Below are positions 42,799-52,150 of a stretch of 64,000 nucleotides of DNA, piece by piece. Under the pieces are notes generated by a model. That model ran no database searches. It was not told the origin of the DNA and was given only the letters and a program-made list of their open reading frames with translations. Numbering within the stretch: position 1 is the first letter of the stretch; every line of letters begins with the position of its first letter. Origin of the DNA: Microbacterium schleiferi (GTDB taxonomy: Bacteria; Actinomycetota; Actinomycetes; Actinomycetales; Microbacteriaceae); NCBI RefSeq assembly GCF_015565955.1, contig NZ_CP064760.1, positions 2,356,001 to 2,420,000 on the forward strand, written 5' to 3'. The position numbers were made by a program, and so were the translations under genes.

Positions 42799-43818
42799 CT
42801 ATCGGGATGGTGGTGCGGCCACAGAGCCGCGGTCGTCGATGATGGGCGCGATCAGATCGACGACGTGGGTGTCCGCATCGGCAGTGCCGTCGATGCGGGA
42901 GACGAGATGCTCGACGGCGCGGCGACCCAGGAGGTCGGGAGCGCTGTCGATGGCGGAATACGGAAGCGAGAACGTGCGAGCGAAGGTCTCGGAGTAGCGA
43001 CCGATCACCGACATGTCTGCCGGGACGGCGAGAGAGCGTGCCTGCAGCACGTTGGGCAGCGCCGCCGCGGCGGCTTCGTTGTTGAGCAGGAGCCCCGTTG
43101 CGTCGGGATGCGCATCGAGGAAGGCGTTCAGGTCTTTGCCGATCTCGGGCTGACTCGAGGCCGCGTAGTAGTGGTGCAGCGTGACACCCAGCGTGGCCGC
43201 GCGGGCGGCCGCGGCGTTGGCGAGCCGCCAGACGTAGGCGCCGCCGCGCTCGACGACGTGCTCGGGCTGTGACACGAGGATGAGCTCGCGATGCCCGAGT
43301 TCGTGCATCCGCTCGACCATCAGCTCGCCTGCCGCGGCGAAGTCGAGGTCGAAAGCGTCGATGCCTTCGGAGTTTCCGGGGAGCCCCACGAGAGCGGCCG
43401 GCTGTGACGCGCTGCGCAGCGGGGCGAGTCGCTCATCGTTCTCGGCGACATTCAGCAGAACGAAGCCGTCGGCCATGCGCGAGTCCGAAATGCGGCGTAG
43501 CGCCGAGACGCCGTCGCTGTCGGAGACCAGCAGCGTGTCGAAGCCCAGCTCACGAGCCCGGTCGGTGACGCCGAGGATGTACTGCAGCATCGCGGGGGCG
43601 AACTCGTCTTCGAAGAACTGACCGAGAAGCGCGATGACGTTGGTGCGCGAGGTTGCGAGGGCCCGAGCGCCGGCGTTAGGCGTGTAGCCGAGTTCGGCGA
43701 CGGCATCGGCGACCTTCTGGCGCACGGCGGGCGAGATCGTCCGCTTGCCCGACAACGCGTACGAGGCCGTGCTCCGCGAGACACCCGCGACCCGGGCTAC
43801 GTCGCCGATGGTGACCAT
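42799..43818 (-). CDS. LacI-family transcriptional repressor
   Basis: 339 aa. N-terminal helix-turn-helix: TIGDVARVAGVSRSTASYAL, and the hinge helix LGYTPNAGARALATSRT. Residues 60-330 are the periplasmic-binding-protein-like sugar sensor. It sits between the importer operon and the divergent GH63-like gene. The TTCGAACCGGTTCGAA palindrome in the gap is its probable operator. It likely releases both units when the imported sugar appears. Confidence 0.95.
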   Translation of the reverse strand: MVTIGDVARVAGVSRSTASYALSGKRTISPAVRQKVADAVAELGYTPNAGARALATSRTNVIALLGQFFEDEFAPAMLQYILGVTDRARELGFDTLLVSDSDGVSALRRISDSRMADGFVLLNVAENDERLAPLRSASQPAALVGLPGNSEGIDAFDLDFAAAGELMVERMHELGHRELILVSQPEHVVERGGAYVWRLANAAAARAATLGVTLHHYYAASSQPEIGKDLNAFLDAHPDATGLLLNNEAAAAALPNVLQARSLAVPADMSVIGRYSETFARTFSLPYSAIDSAPDLLGRRAVEHLVSRIDGTADADTHVVDLIAPIIDDRGSVAAPPSR

Positions 43819-43848
43819 TCACGTCTCCTCGTTGATGAGTGTCGATCC

Positions 43849-43871
43849 GGTTCGATTCGAACCGGTTCGAA
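43849..43871. promoter_or_regulatory. LacI operators, two overlapping palindromes
   Basis: TTCGAACCGGTTCGAA (43856-43871) is a perfect 16-base palindrome. GGTTCGA-t-TCGAACC (43849-43863) is a second perfect repeat sharing half of it. Together they give three TTCGAA-type half-sites in the lacI/GH63 divergent gap. Confidence 0.8.
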
Positions 43872-43877
43872 TGCACA

Positions 43878-45653
43878 GTGGAGCCCAGCGATCCGCAAGT
43901 ATCGGATCGATCACGACGATCGGAGCCCCTCGATGACGAGCCCCTGCCCCCGTTTGATGTGCGCACGATTCCGTTCAGTCGTCGGGGGTCGTGGATGAAC
44001 CTCTCCCCCGTCATCGCGGCGCATACGACCGTCGAGGACGTGCACCTGGTCTCGCATCGCACCGGCATGCATCCGGTGCTGCGCATCCGCCCCTCGGCCG
44101 GAGCCTGGCAGAGCGCGCCGTCGCCGGCAGCCACGCCCGCCATCCTCACCTGGGGCGAGGGACGTCACACGGTCAATGCCGCGTTCGAGAGCGTCGACGC
44201 GGTACGTATGCGTGGCTCCGCGGGGACGCAGGTGGAGCTGGCGGATGCTGCAGCCGACCTCACCCCGTTCACCGGGACGTATCTGTTCGTCGACCCTGCC
44301 GACGGCGCCGCCGTGTTCACGTCGTATGAGACCGGCTGCCGCTACCGCGTGACGCCGATCCGCGGAGAACTCACCGTCACGGGGGCGCAGGGACTCGGCC
44401 AGACCGACCGCGCCGTCACGCTGTCGGGCGCAGCGGGCTGGGAAGCGGTGATCGAAGAGTTCGAGACAGCACGAGCCCCCTACATCGCCGAATCGGGGTT
44501 CGATGAGGTCGTAACAGAGGTCAGCGAGGAGTTCCACTCGTATGTCGACGCTCTCGCGGCATGGCGAACTGACACGGTTCCCGCCACCGGGCTCGCCTGC
44601 TACGTGCTGTGGTCCGCCACCGTCGCACCCGCGGGTTTCCTAGAGCGCGAGTCGGTACTCATGTCCAAGCACTGGATGGACAAGGTGTGGAGTTGGGACC
44701 ACTGCTTCAACGCCCTCGCACTGGCTCCCGGCCTACCCGACGCCGCCTGGGACCAGTTCCTCGCGCCCTTCGATCAGCAAGATCCGAGCGGGGCTCTGCC
44801 CGACTCGATCACGCACTCGGAGCGGCTCTACAACTTCGTGAAGCCACCGATCCACGGGTGGGCGCTGCGCCGGCTGCGGGCCTCGGGAGTGACGCTGTCT
44901 GAGGAGCAGCTGCGCGACGCCTACGACCGGCTGACCCGGTGGACGCGGTTCTGGCTCGAGCGGCGTACCGCGCCCGGCTCGGTGCTCCCGGTCTATCAAC
45001 ACGGCAACGATAGTGGGTGGGATAACTCCACGATGTTCGATCGTGATCGTGTCGTTCACGCCCCCGACCTGGCCGCGTTCCTCGTCATCCAACTCGACGT
45101 CCTCGCGGAGGTGGCCGCCGAGGTCGGCGAGTCCGCCCAGCCATGGCTCGCCCGTCGCGACGACGTGCGGGACGCGCTCATGACCCAGTTGTGGCGTGGC
45201 GATGGATTCGTCGCGCGCGGCGTCACCGGCGGCATCTCGGGGGGCGCCGACAGCACCCGATCGAGTCTGCTCACCTCGATCCCGATCGTTGCAGCCGACC
45301 TTCTCGATCCCGAGGTCTCGCACGCGCTCGCGCAGGGAGTCGAGCCGTTCCTCACCGATTGGGGCCCGGCGACGGAGCTCGTCTCCAGCCCCCACTACGA
45401 GTCAGACGGCTACTGGCGCGGGCCGATCTGGGCACCGTCGACGATGCTGATCGAAGACGGCCTGCGCCGCGCCGGCGCGGGCGAGACCGCGGATGCCGTC
45501 AGCCTACGGTTTCGGCGGCTGTGCGAGGCATCCGGTTTCGCCGAGAACTTCGACGCCCTGACCGGGGAGGGCCTGCGCGACCGGGCCTACACCTGGACAG
45601 CAGCCGCCTACCTCGTGCTGGCGCGGGAAGCGGTGGCGCGCGACGACGTCTGA
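43878..45653 (+). CDS. GH63-like alpha/alpha-barrel glycoside hydrolase
   Basis: About 591 aa. The ATG at 43995 is possible, but the residues before it (PPFDVRTIPFSRRGSW) look like the family's true N-terminus, so the GTG at 43878 is preferred. The barrel holds LMSKHWMDKVWSWDHCFNAL, QDPSGALPDSITHSE, YQHGNDSGWDNSTMF and SDGYWRGPIWAPSTM, the GH63/trehalase-like pattern with likely acids in SWDH and the RGPIW region. There is no signal peptide, so it acts in the cytosol on the imported sugar. It is controlled with the importer by the LacI operators. Confidence 0.88.
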   Translation: MEPSDPQVSDRSRRSEPLDDEPLPPFDVRTIPFSRRGSWMNLSPVIAAHTTVEDVHLVSHRTGMHPVLRIRPSAGAWQSAPSPAATPAILTWGEGRHTVNAAFESVDAVRMRGSAGTQVELADAAADLTPFTGTYLFVDPADGAAVFTSYETGCRYRVTPIRGELTVTGAQGLGQTDRAVTLSGAAGWEAVIEEFETARAPYIAESGFDEVVTEVSEEFHSYVDALAAWRTDTVPATGLACYVLWSATVAPAGFLERESVLMSKHWMDKVWSWDHCFNALALAPGLPDAAWDQFLAPFDQQDPSGALPDSITHSERLYNFVKPPIHGWALRRLRASGVTLSEEQLRDAYDRLTRWTRFWLERRTAPGSVLPVYQHGNDSGWDNSTMFDRDRVVHAPDLAAFLVIQLDVLAEVAAEVGESAQPWLARRDDVRDALMTQLWRGDGFVARGVTGGISGGADSTRSSLLTSIPIVAADLLDPEVSHALAQGVEPFLTDWGPATELVSSPHYESDGYWRGPIWAPSTMLIEDGLRRAGAGETADAVSLRFRRLCEASGFAENFDALTGEGLRDRAYTWTAAAYLVLAREAVARDDV

Positions 45654-45693
45654 GAACGGCGGCGGCTTCGCCGCGACGAGGATGCCGAGCGCG

Positions 45694-45858
45694 TCAGGCT
45701 TTCTTGCCCCGTGCGCGCTGCCGGATGATCCCGAAGATCACGGTGCCGATAAACAGCACGATTCCAATGATGGCGAGCCAGAGCAGCCCCTCAAAGGCGA
45801 ACCCCACAATCGACAGCACCGCCCACGCGACAAGCAAGATGATGAGTACTGTCCACAT
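45694..45858 (-). CDS. Small hydrophobic membrane protein
   Basis: 54 aa from the ATG at 45858. The longer frame to 45912 adds an Arg/His-rich stretch with no ribosome-binding site. Two membrane helices (WTVLIILLVAWAVLSIVG and LLWLAIIGIVLFIGTVIFG) and a basic tail RQRARGKKA. Such short proteins are common in actinobacteria and have no known role. Confidence 0.75.
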   Translation of the reverse strand: MWTVLIILLVAWAVLSIVGFAFEGLLWLAIIGIVLFIGTVIFGIIRQRARGKKA

Positions 45859-46016
45859 AGTCCTCACCGTACGCGCTCGATGAGCACGGCAGTGCCAGCC
45901 AGCCACATTCACAGCAAGCCGCGCGCCCTCTCCCCACCCGTCAGCCCCAGGAAACGCACGCGCACTCGGCGAGATGAACCTGAGAGTCGTACATGTTCGG
46001 GGCGTACCGTCCGATC

Positions 46017-46565
46017 ATGAAGACACAGACACGAACGAGCGGCTCGGATGCCGCGACGCTGGGCCTGGGATCGGTGCTGGTGGGTTCGCTGCCTGCTGCG
46101 CTACTGACTGACGAGAGCCCCGACCGCTATACCGTCGAGGCCGTGTTCACACGCCGTCCCGACCGCGACGAGGTGGTCCAGATCCTCGACAACCAGACCC
46201 GCGATGCTCTCACTCGAGCGGGGTACCCCACCGTGGAGATCACTGTCTCGGACCGCCGCTTGGAAATCGCGAATACGAATCTTGAAGAGCTGCGAGACGG
46301 CCTGGCAACGGTCCTCGCGGAACGGCTTGCCGCGATCAGCGACAGCGTCCGCGCCGGACGGGATGAGGCGGCCGCGCGCTCTCATGATGCGGCAGCGACC
46401 GAGCATCTTCGCGCGGCGGCCGTGGTCGAACTTGCAGGCTCTGTCGCCTTCCATCGCTCCGGCGAGAGTGCGACCGCGACGACCCTCCCTCGCCTGGATG
46501 CGGACGAGCAAGCGCAGATCGAGGAGTGGAATGACGATGGCGGCGATGCGCGCACGAGTTCGTGA
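46017..46565 (+). CDS. Hypothetical protein
   Basis: 182 aa from the ATG at 46017. A short Gly/Leu stretch near residues 15-30 (LGLGSVLVGSLPAALL) is too weak for a membrane helix. The middle is mixed alpha/beta (YTVEAVFTRRPDRDEVVQIL, VEITVSDRRLEIANTNLEEL) and the end is helical and acidic. No family is recognised. It lies 49 bases before the glycosyltransferase operon and may belong to it. Confidence 0.65.
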   Translation: MKTQTRTSGSDAATLGLGSVLVGSLPAALLTDESPDRYTVEAVFTRRPDRDEVVQILDNQTRDALTRAGYPTVEITVSDRRLEIANTNLEELRDGLATVLAERLAAISDSVRAGRDEAAARSHDAAATEHLRAAAVVELAGSVAFHRSGESATATTLPRLDADEQAQIEEWNDDGGDARTSS

Positions 46566-46614
46566 CGAGGCAGTGCGCGTCACACCGTGAGCGAACTCCG
46601 ACCGTCAGGACAGG

Positions 46615-47646
46615 ATGACACTCCGCGTCGGGATGCTGGGGCCGGTCGCCTGGCGCACGCCGCCCGATGACTATGGCCCCTGGGAACGGGTGACGAGTCT
46701 CCTCACGGAGGGTCTGGTGCGGCGGGGCGTCGAGGTCACACTCTTCGCGACCGCGGACTCGGTCACCGAGGCGCGGCTGGACCCGGTAGTTCCTCACGGA
46801 TACGCGAGCGATCCGTCAATGGACGGCCGGGTCTGGGAAGCACTCCACGTGGCACACGCGATGACGCGCTCTGCCGAGGTCGACATCGTGCACAATCAGC
46901 TCGATTGGCTGCCACTGGCTTTCGGGGCTCAGTGGCGCGCGCCGATGCTGACGACGATTCATGGGTTCTCGGGCGCAGCGACGCTGCCTGTCTATGAGTC
47001 CGCGTCCAGTGCCTTCGTCTCGATCTCGGACAGCGACCGATCGCCGAAGCTGGATTACATCGCGACCGTGCACCACGGGATCGATCCGGCAGAACTCCCG
47101 GTTGCCCTCTCCCCGGATGACTATCTCGTGTGCTTCGGAAGGATCCACCCCGACAAGGGCACCGCCCAGGCCATCGAGATCGCCCGCCGGGCGGGGCGTC
47201 GGCTGGTCATCTGCGGCATCGTGCACGATCAGGAGTACTTCGCATCCGAGGTCGCGCCCCACATCGACGGCAATCGTGTGGAGTTTCGTGGCTCGGTTGG
47301 CGCGACTGACCGTGCTCACATTCTCGGGAACGCTGCCGCACTGCTGCATCCGATTGCCTTCAATGAGCCGTTCGGCCTATCTGTCGTGGAGGCGATGATG
47401 TGCGGCACGCCGGTCATCGCCTATCGGCGCGGTTCGATGAGTGAAGTCGTCGATGACGGCATCACCGGTCGTACCGTCGCAACGCTCGAGCAGGCCGTGA
47501 GCGCGGTTGACGACATCGTGGCGCTGGACCGACGGCAGGTCCACGAGCAAGCAGCGGCCCGGTTCGGTGTCGAACGGATGGTCGATGACTACCTGAGCGT
47601 GTACGAACAGATCCTGGCAGCTCAGCCCAGGCCTGTTCACAGCTGA
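46615..47646 (+). CDS. Glycosyltransferase family 4 (first of glycan operon)
   Basis: 343 aa, GT-B fold. N-terminal acceptor domain MTLRVGMLGPVAWRTPPDDY, IVHNQLDWLPLAFGA and TTIHGF. C-terminal nucleotide-sugar domain GRIHPDKGTAQAIEIARRAG and the E-x7-E motif FNEPFGLSVVEAMMCGTPVI. It uses a nucleotide sugar, possibly GDP-mannose given the GH130 partner, to extend a soluble acceptor. It heads a four-gene run on the plus strand. Confidence 0.92.
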   Translation: MTLRVGMLGPVAWRTPPDDYGPWERVTSLLTEGLVRRGVEVTLFATADSVTEARLDPVVPHGYASDPSMDGRVWEALHVAHAMTRSAEVDIVHNQLDWLPLAFGAQWRAPMLTTIHGFSGAATLPVYESASSAFVSISDSDRSPKLDYIATVHHGIDPAELPVALSPDDYLVCFGRIHPDKGTAQAIEIARRAGRRLVICGIVHDQEYFASEVAPHIDGNRVEFRGSVGATDRAHILGNAAALLHPIAFNEPFGLSVVEAMMCGTPVIAYRRGSMSEVVDDGITGRTVATLEQAVSAVDDIVALDRRQVHEQAAARFGVERMVDDYLSVYEQILAAQPRPVHS

Positions 47647-47736
47647 CCGGCGTATGGTGGGCCCACAGCGTCCTCACCTACATCACCATTCGGGCGTGGA
47701 CCGGATCGCGCCATCGACGCCACGATCCCACGAGGG

Positions 47737-48942
47737 ATGCCGCTGGCAGACGTCTCGCCAACGCCGGGCGTCGCACCGCTCGGGCCTACCGAGGAGCGCG
47801 TCGTCGTGACCCACTATGGATTCCTCAGCACCTACCCGCCCACCCGTTGCGGCCTGGCGACGTTCACCGAGGCACTCGCCCACGCCCTGAGCGGCGACCC
47901 GCGAGACAGCGCCGACATCGCGCGGGTGCTGGACACCCCCGAGCCGGCCGCGGCTCGTACCGCCGACGGCGCACCTCGGGTACGAGCAGACCTGATCGCG
48001 CACGACAGCGGAAGCAGGGCCGCTGTCGTGACCGCTCTCAATGTCTGCGATGTCGCGATCGTCCAACACGAGTACGGCATCTACGGCGGCGCAGACGGTG
48101 ACGAGATCCTCGAGGTCCTCGCGGCCATCACCGCTCCGACCATTGTGGTGCTGCACACGGTCCTCCCCGCGCCGACGCCGCATCAGCGAGCAGTTCTCAC
48201 GCGCGTATGCGCAGCAGCGTCCGCGACCGTCGTGATGACCAGCAGTGCTCGCGAGACCCTGCTGGAAAACTACGACGTGAATGCCGCACTCGTTCACACC
48301 ATCCCCCACGGCGTGACGAATCTCGCCCTGCGTCCCACGACTCCTCACCGCCGCAAGCGTGTCCTCACGTGGGGGTTGATCTCACCGGGAAAGGGCATCG
48401 AGTGGGGTATCCGCGCCATGGCACAGCTCGGCGATCTGGCGCCCGACATCGAGTATGTCGTCGCGGGGCAGACCCACCCGAAGGTTCTTGCGCTCGCCGG
48501 CGAGAGCTACCGGACCGCGCTCACGACACTGGTCGACGAGCTCGACCTCGGCGCATCCGTGCGTTTGGATGGGCGATACCTCGACGGCGACGAGCTCGCG
48601 GCTCTCCTGGCATCGGCAGATGTCGTCCTCCTCCCCTACGACTCGCTCGACCAAGCAACCTCGGGTGTGCTGGCGGAGGCCGTCGCGGCGGGTATCCCCG
48701 TTGTTGCGACGCGGTTTCCCCACGCTGTCGAACTGCTCGCAAGCGGCGCAGGAACCGTCGTCACTCATCAGGATCCGGAAGCTATCGCGGCAGCGGTGCG
48801 AACGATCCTTCGCGGCGACGAGGTCGCGAGGCAGATGCGAGAGGCGGCGTTACACGACGCGAGCGACATGACGTGGTCCGCGGTCGCCGACCGCTATCGG
48901 ATTCTGGCCGCCGCTGTTCACACCACGGCAGCGGCAGCGTAA
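47737..48942 (+). CDS. Glycosyltransferase family 4 (second of glycan operon)
   Basis: 401 aa. It begins after a 20-residue leader with VVVTHYGFLSTYPPTRCGLA and HEYGIYGGADGDEI. The donor domain has LTWGLISPGKGIEWGIRAMA and ATSGVLAEAVAAGIPVVATR, an E-x7-E variant in which the first Glu is replaced (Thr/Ser-rich). Its stop overlaps the next start (TAATG). It probably adds the second sugar type or initiates the chain made with the preceding enzyme. Confidence 0.9.
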   Translation: MPLADVSPTPGVAPLGPTEERVVVTHYGFLSTYPPTRCGLATFTEALAHALSGDPRDSADIARVLDTPEPAAARTADGAPRVRADLIAHDSGSRAAVVTALNVCDVAIVQHEYGIYGGADGDEILEVLAAITAPTIVVLHTVLPAPTPHQRAVLTRVCAAASATVVMTSSARETLLENYDVNAALVHTIPHGVTNLALRPTTPHRRKRVLTWGLISPGKGIEWGIRAMAQLGDLAPDIEYVVAGQTHPKVLALAGESYRTALTTLVDELDLGASVRLDGRYLDGDELAALLASADVVLLPYDSLDQATSGVLAEAVAAGIPVVATRFPHAVELLASGAGTVVTHQDPEAIAAAVRTILRGDEVARQMREAALHDASDMTWSAVADRYRILAAAVHTTAAAA

Positions 48943-49955
48943 TGCGCGAGCATGATCGGTACCACCACCTGCACGCGCTCACCGACGGCCGCGGCGTCTT
49001 CGAGCACGCGCTCCTGGACGCGCCCCGACCTGACCACGGGTACTGCGTCGACGACGTCGCCCGCGCACTGATCGTGGTTGTCCGCGATCCAGACCCGGAC
49101 CCTGACCTCGTGAGGCTCAGCGAGATCTACCTGGGATTCCTTGAATCGGCCATCGGAACGGACGGGCTCGTTCATAACCGCATGAACGTGCACGGTGACT
49201 GGACCGACAACCACTCGATGGGCGACTGGTGGGGACGCCTCGTGTGGGCGGTAGGCACCGCCGCGGCCCGGGCACCGGACCCGTCAATCCGAGCCCGCGC
49301 GATGCGCGCGTTCCAGCGGGTCGCGCAGCAGCAGTCGCCGGACCTGCGGACGATCGCGTTCGCTGCCCTCGGCGCCAGCGAGGTCGCCGTCATCGATCCC
49401 ACGGACGCGGCGGCTCGCCGTCTCCTGGGCGCGCTCGTGGATGCTGTTCCGGCCTCGAATGGCGAGACCTGGCTCTGGCCAGAGCCACGTCTGACGTACG
49501 CCAACGGCTCCATTGTCGAAGCGCTCATCGTGGCCGGCGAACGACTCGACAACCAGTCGGCAAGCGATCGAGGGTGGGAGTTACTCGCCTTCCTGCTGCA
49601 GGTGGAGAGCCCGAGTGACCGCCTATCGGTGACAGGCAGCGGCGGACGTGGTCCCGAGCAGACCGGACCGCAGTTCGACCAACAACCCATCGAGGTGGCG
49701 GCTATCGCCGATGCCTGCGCACGGGCCTACGAGCTGACCGGCGGCGAAGACTGGCGGCGTGGCATCGAGCTCTGCTGGCAGTGGTTCCTGGGGCACAACG
49801 ACAGTCGAACCGTCATGGTCGACGTCGCCACGGGAGCAGGTTTTGACGGACTCGAGCGTCACGGACGCAACGAGAACAGGGGTGCGGAGTCGACCTTGGC
49901 GGCCCTGAGCACCTATCAACAGATGCGCCGCCTCGAACCGGAGCCGCACGTATGA
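48942..49955 (+). CDS. Predicted (alpha/alpha)6-barrel protein of glycan operon
   Basis: 337 aa. Repeating helical hairpins with HALLDAPRPDHGYCVDDVAR, NRMNVHGDWTDNHSMGDWWG and ETWLWPEPRLTYANGSIVEA, like glycosidase or epimerase barrels. Acidic residues line these motifs, so a hydrolase or phosphorylase-helper role is possible. I know no characterised member. It is coupled at both ends: TAATG with the glycosyltransferase and ATGA with the GH130 gene. Confidence 0.75.
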   Translation: MREHDRYHHLHALTDGRGVFEHALLDAPRPDHGYCVDDVARALIVVVRDPDPDPDLVRLSEIYLGFLESAIGTDGLVHNRMNVHGDWTDNHSMGDWWGRLVWAVGTAAARAPDPSIRARAMRAFQRVAQQQSPDLRTIAFAALGASEVAVIDPTDAAARRLLGALVDAVPASNGETWLWPEPRLTYANGSIVEALIVAGERLDNQSASDRGWELLAFLLQVESPSDRLSVTGSGGRGPEQTGPQFDQQPIEVAAIADACARAYELTGGEDWRRGIELCWQWFLGHNDSRTVMVDVATGAGFDGLERHGRNENRGAESTLAALSTYQQMRRLEPEPHV

Positions 49956-51421
49956 CGCTCGGACGGATGGAGACGGCCACCCTTCGTGCGGAACCGAGTC
50001 GGGTCATCGGGCAGCTCTTTCTCCCCGGCGAGGAGTCAGCGAACACCCACTCACGCGCAGCGCAGATCGTGCAGCGGGTCCTCGCCCTCTCTGGCCCCGC
50101 CACCGAAGAGATCGCCGCGCGATTGATCCGAGACTTCGATGGGCGCCATCCCGACATCCGTGCGTTGTTCGTCGCGAACGCGGATGCGGTGAGCTCGCGG
50201 GTCTCTGACCTGGAGGAGATCACCGAGTCACGCAAGATCGTGTTGGGCGCAAGCTTCACCGCGGAGTTCGCCCTCGAAGGCGCCGGAATCTGCAACCCGA
50301 GCGCCATCGAGCATCCCGACCAAGACGGCATGGCACCGGGTCACCTGCGTGTGGCGATCGCCCTCCGCGCGATCGGAGAGGGTCACCTCTCATCCATCGG
50401 GTTTGCCGAGGCCACCATCGGTCCCGGCGCCACCTGGAGCTTCCACGACCGCGAGGCACCACCGTGGCGCCCGCACCTGAGCGACGGCAGCTGGAGCATC
50501 ACGCATTTCCGTGCGGCCGCCGAGCACGAGGGGATCCTCAACGAAACGTCGCACGCGGTTCTGCGCGAATTGCCGGCGCGGTTCTCACCTCCCGACATCG
50601 ACATCGCTGTCGCCGCACTCCCCGCTGAGCTGTCCACGCGCGCCGACAGCCGTCGACAGATCGATGCGCTCCGGACGCTGGCCGCCTCGGCGTATCGGAC
50701 GACCTTCTCGCCACAGACAGGGCTGAGCCAGCGCGTCCTCACTCCCGTCGCGGCAGAGGAGAACCATGGCATGGAGGATGCCCGATTCGTCCGCTTCACC
50801 GACGCCGAGGGAGCCGTTGAATACCGCGCCACCTACACCGCCTATGACGGGCGAAACATCGCGCCCCGGCTGATCATCACGCCCGACCTTCGGGACTTCA
50901 CCGTCCATCGGCTGGCGGGCGCGGCCGCCCAGAACAAGGGGATGGCGTTGTTTCCTCGCGTCGTCGGCGGCAGGCACCTCGCGTTGTGCCGTACCGGTGG
51001 CGAGAATATCTCGCTGGCTGAGTCCACCGACGGCGTGATCTGGAGCCAGGGCCCGACAGTTCACAGTCCGCGACAGTCCTGGGAGATCGTCCAGACCGGC
51101 AACTGTGGGCCGCCAATAGAGACGGACGACGGCTGGCTCGTCCTCACCCATGGCGTCGGCCCGATGCGCACGTACGTCCTCGCCGCGCTGCTCCTCGATC
51201 TGCAGGACCCGAGCATCGTGATCGGGCGAACCGCGACGCCGATCCTCGAGCCGCGTTCTGACGGACGCGACGGGTACGTGCCCAACGTGGTGTATTCCTG
51301 CGGCGGCATCATCCACGAAGGCGTGCTGTGGATTCCGATCGGGATCACGGACTCACGCATCGGCGTATGCTCGGTCGACCTCGCCGAGCTCCTGAGGTCG
51401 ATGGTTGCCGAGACCCGGTGA
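49952..51421 (+). CDS. GH130-family mannoside phosphorylase-like enzyme
   Basis: 489 aa, longer than most GH130 enzymes because of a helical N-terminal region (about 1-190). The five-bladed propeller part includes ENHGMEDARFVRFTDAEGAV, with the likely catalytic aspartate in MEDAR, then TYTAYDGRNIAPRLIITPDL, NKGMALFPRVVGGRHLA and GNCGPPIETDDGWLVLTHGV. GH130 enzymes phosphorolyse or hydrolyse beta-mannosides. Placed after two glycosyltransferases, it may recycle or trim the glycan they make. Confidence 0.9.
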   Translation: MTLGRMETATLRAEPSRVIGQLFLPGEESANTHSRAAQIVQRVLALSGPATEEIAARLIRDFDGRHPDIRALFVANADAVSSRVSDLEEITESRKIVLGASFTAEFALEGAGICNPSAIEHPDQDGMAPGHLRVAIALRAIGEGHLSSIGFAEATIGPGATWSFHDREAPPWRPHLSDGSWSITHFRAAAEHEGILNETSHAVLRELPARFSPPDIDIAVAALPAELSTRADSRRQIDALRTLAASAYRTTFSPQTGLSQRVLTPVAAEENHGMEDARFVRFTDAEGAVEYRATYTAYDGRNIAPRLIITPDLRDFTVHRLAGAAAQNKGMALFPRVVGGRHLALCRTGGENISLAESTDGVIWSQGPTVHSPRQSWEIVQTGNCGPPIETDDGWLVLTHGVGPMRTYVLAALLLDLQDPSIVIGRTATPILEPRSDGRDGYVPNVVYSCGGIIHEGVLWIPIGITDSRIGVCSVDLAELLRSMVAETR

Positions 51422-51449
51422 CCTCTCGCGGGTGGCGACAAGCGGCTCG

Positions 51450-51481
51450 TTCTGCTGAGGGCAGTTCTGCCGCTGGCAGAG
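51450..51481 (+). promoter_or_regulatory. Tandem PopR/ClgR-type boxes before the clpP pair
   Basis: TTCTGC-N5-GCAGtt (51450-51466) and TTCTGC-N5-GCAGAG (51465-51481). The second contains TCTGCC-gct-GGCAGA, matching the TCTGCC-N3-GGCAGA core described for PopR in Streptomyces. They lie 40-70 bases before the first clpP. Confidence 0.7.
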
Positions 51482-51520
51482 AGTAGCGACGGCGGGGGGC
51501 GCTCACGACATCGTTGAGTC

Positions 51521-52150
51521 ATGAGCGAATCCCCCACCCCACCGCAGTTCACCGAACGCACCCGTCGAGAGCTCTACGAGCAGCGGGTTCTGGTCCTCGA
51601 TGGCGCCCTCGATGACGACAACGGAACGCTGTTGGCGACATCCGTTCTCGGCCTCGCGGCCGAAGACCCGTCCACCGATATCGCCCTCTGGATCCACTCC
51701 CCCGGGGGCTCGGTACCGGCCATGCTCGCGATCAGGGACGTCATGCGCTTGGTCCCGTGCGACGTCTCGACCCTCGCCCTGGGCATGGCCGCCAGCGCGG
51801 GGCAATTTCTGCTCTCCTCGGGCACACCCGGCAAGCGACGCGCACTCCCGCACGCCCGCGTGCTCATGCACCAGGGCTCGGCCGGGATCGGAGGGACTGC
51901 CGTCGACATCGAGCTGCAGGCCGACGACCTTCGCCACACACGGGACACGGTGCTCGGGCTCATTGCCGAAGACTCGGGTCAGCCGATCGAGCGCGTCTTC
52001 ACGGACTCCCTCCACGATCGCTGGTTCACGGCGGAGCAGGCACGAGAGTACGGGCTTATCGACACGATCGTGGAACGGTTCGAGGATCTCGTTCCACGAC
52101 CTCCCGTTCGCGCCGGCTTCCACAGGGAACTCGAGGGGATGTCGCGATGA
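51521..52150 (+). CDS. ATP-dependent Clp protease proteolytic subunit (ClpP3-like)
   Basis: 209 aa. The core fold shows IALWIHSPGGSVPAMLAIRD. The catalytic serine is present in LGMAASAGQFLLSSG and the histidine in ALPHARVLMHQGSAG. The aspartate region reads HDRWFTAEQAREYGLIDTI. It probably forms a mixed double ring with the next gene product and degrades proteins handed over by a Clp ATPase. Preceded by PopR/ClgR-type boxes. Confidence 0.92.
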   Translation: MSESPTPPQFTERTRRELYEQRVLVLDGALDDDNGTLLATSVLGLAAEDPSTDIALWIHSPGGSVPAMLAIRDVMRLVPCDVSTLALGMAASAGQFLLSSGTPGKRRALPHARVLMHQGSAGIGGTAVDIELQADDLRHTRDTVLGLIAEDSGQPIERVFTDSLHDRWFTAEQAREYGLIDTIVERFEDLVPRPPVRAGFHRELEGMSR

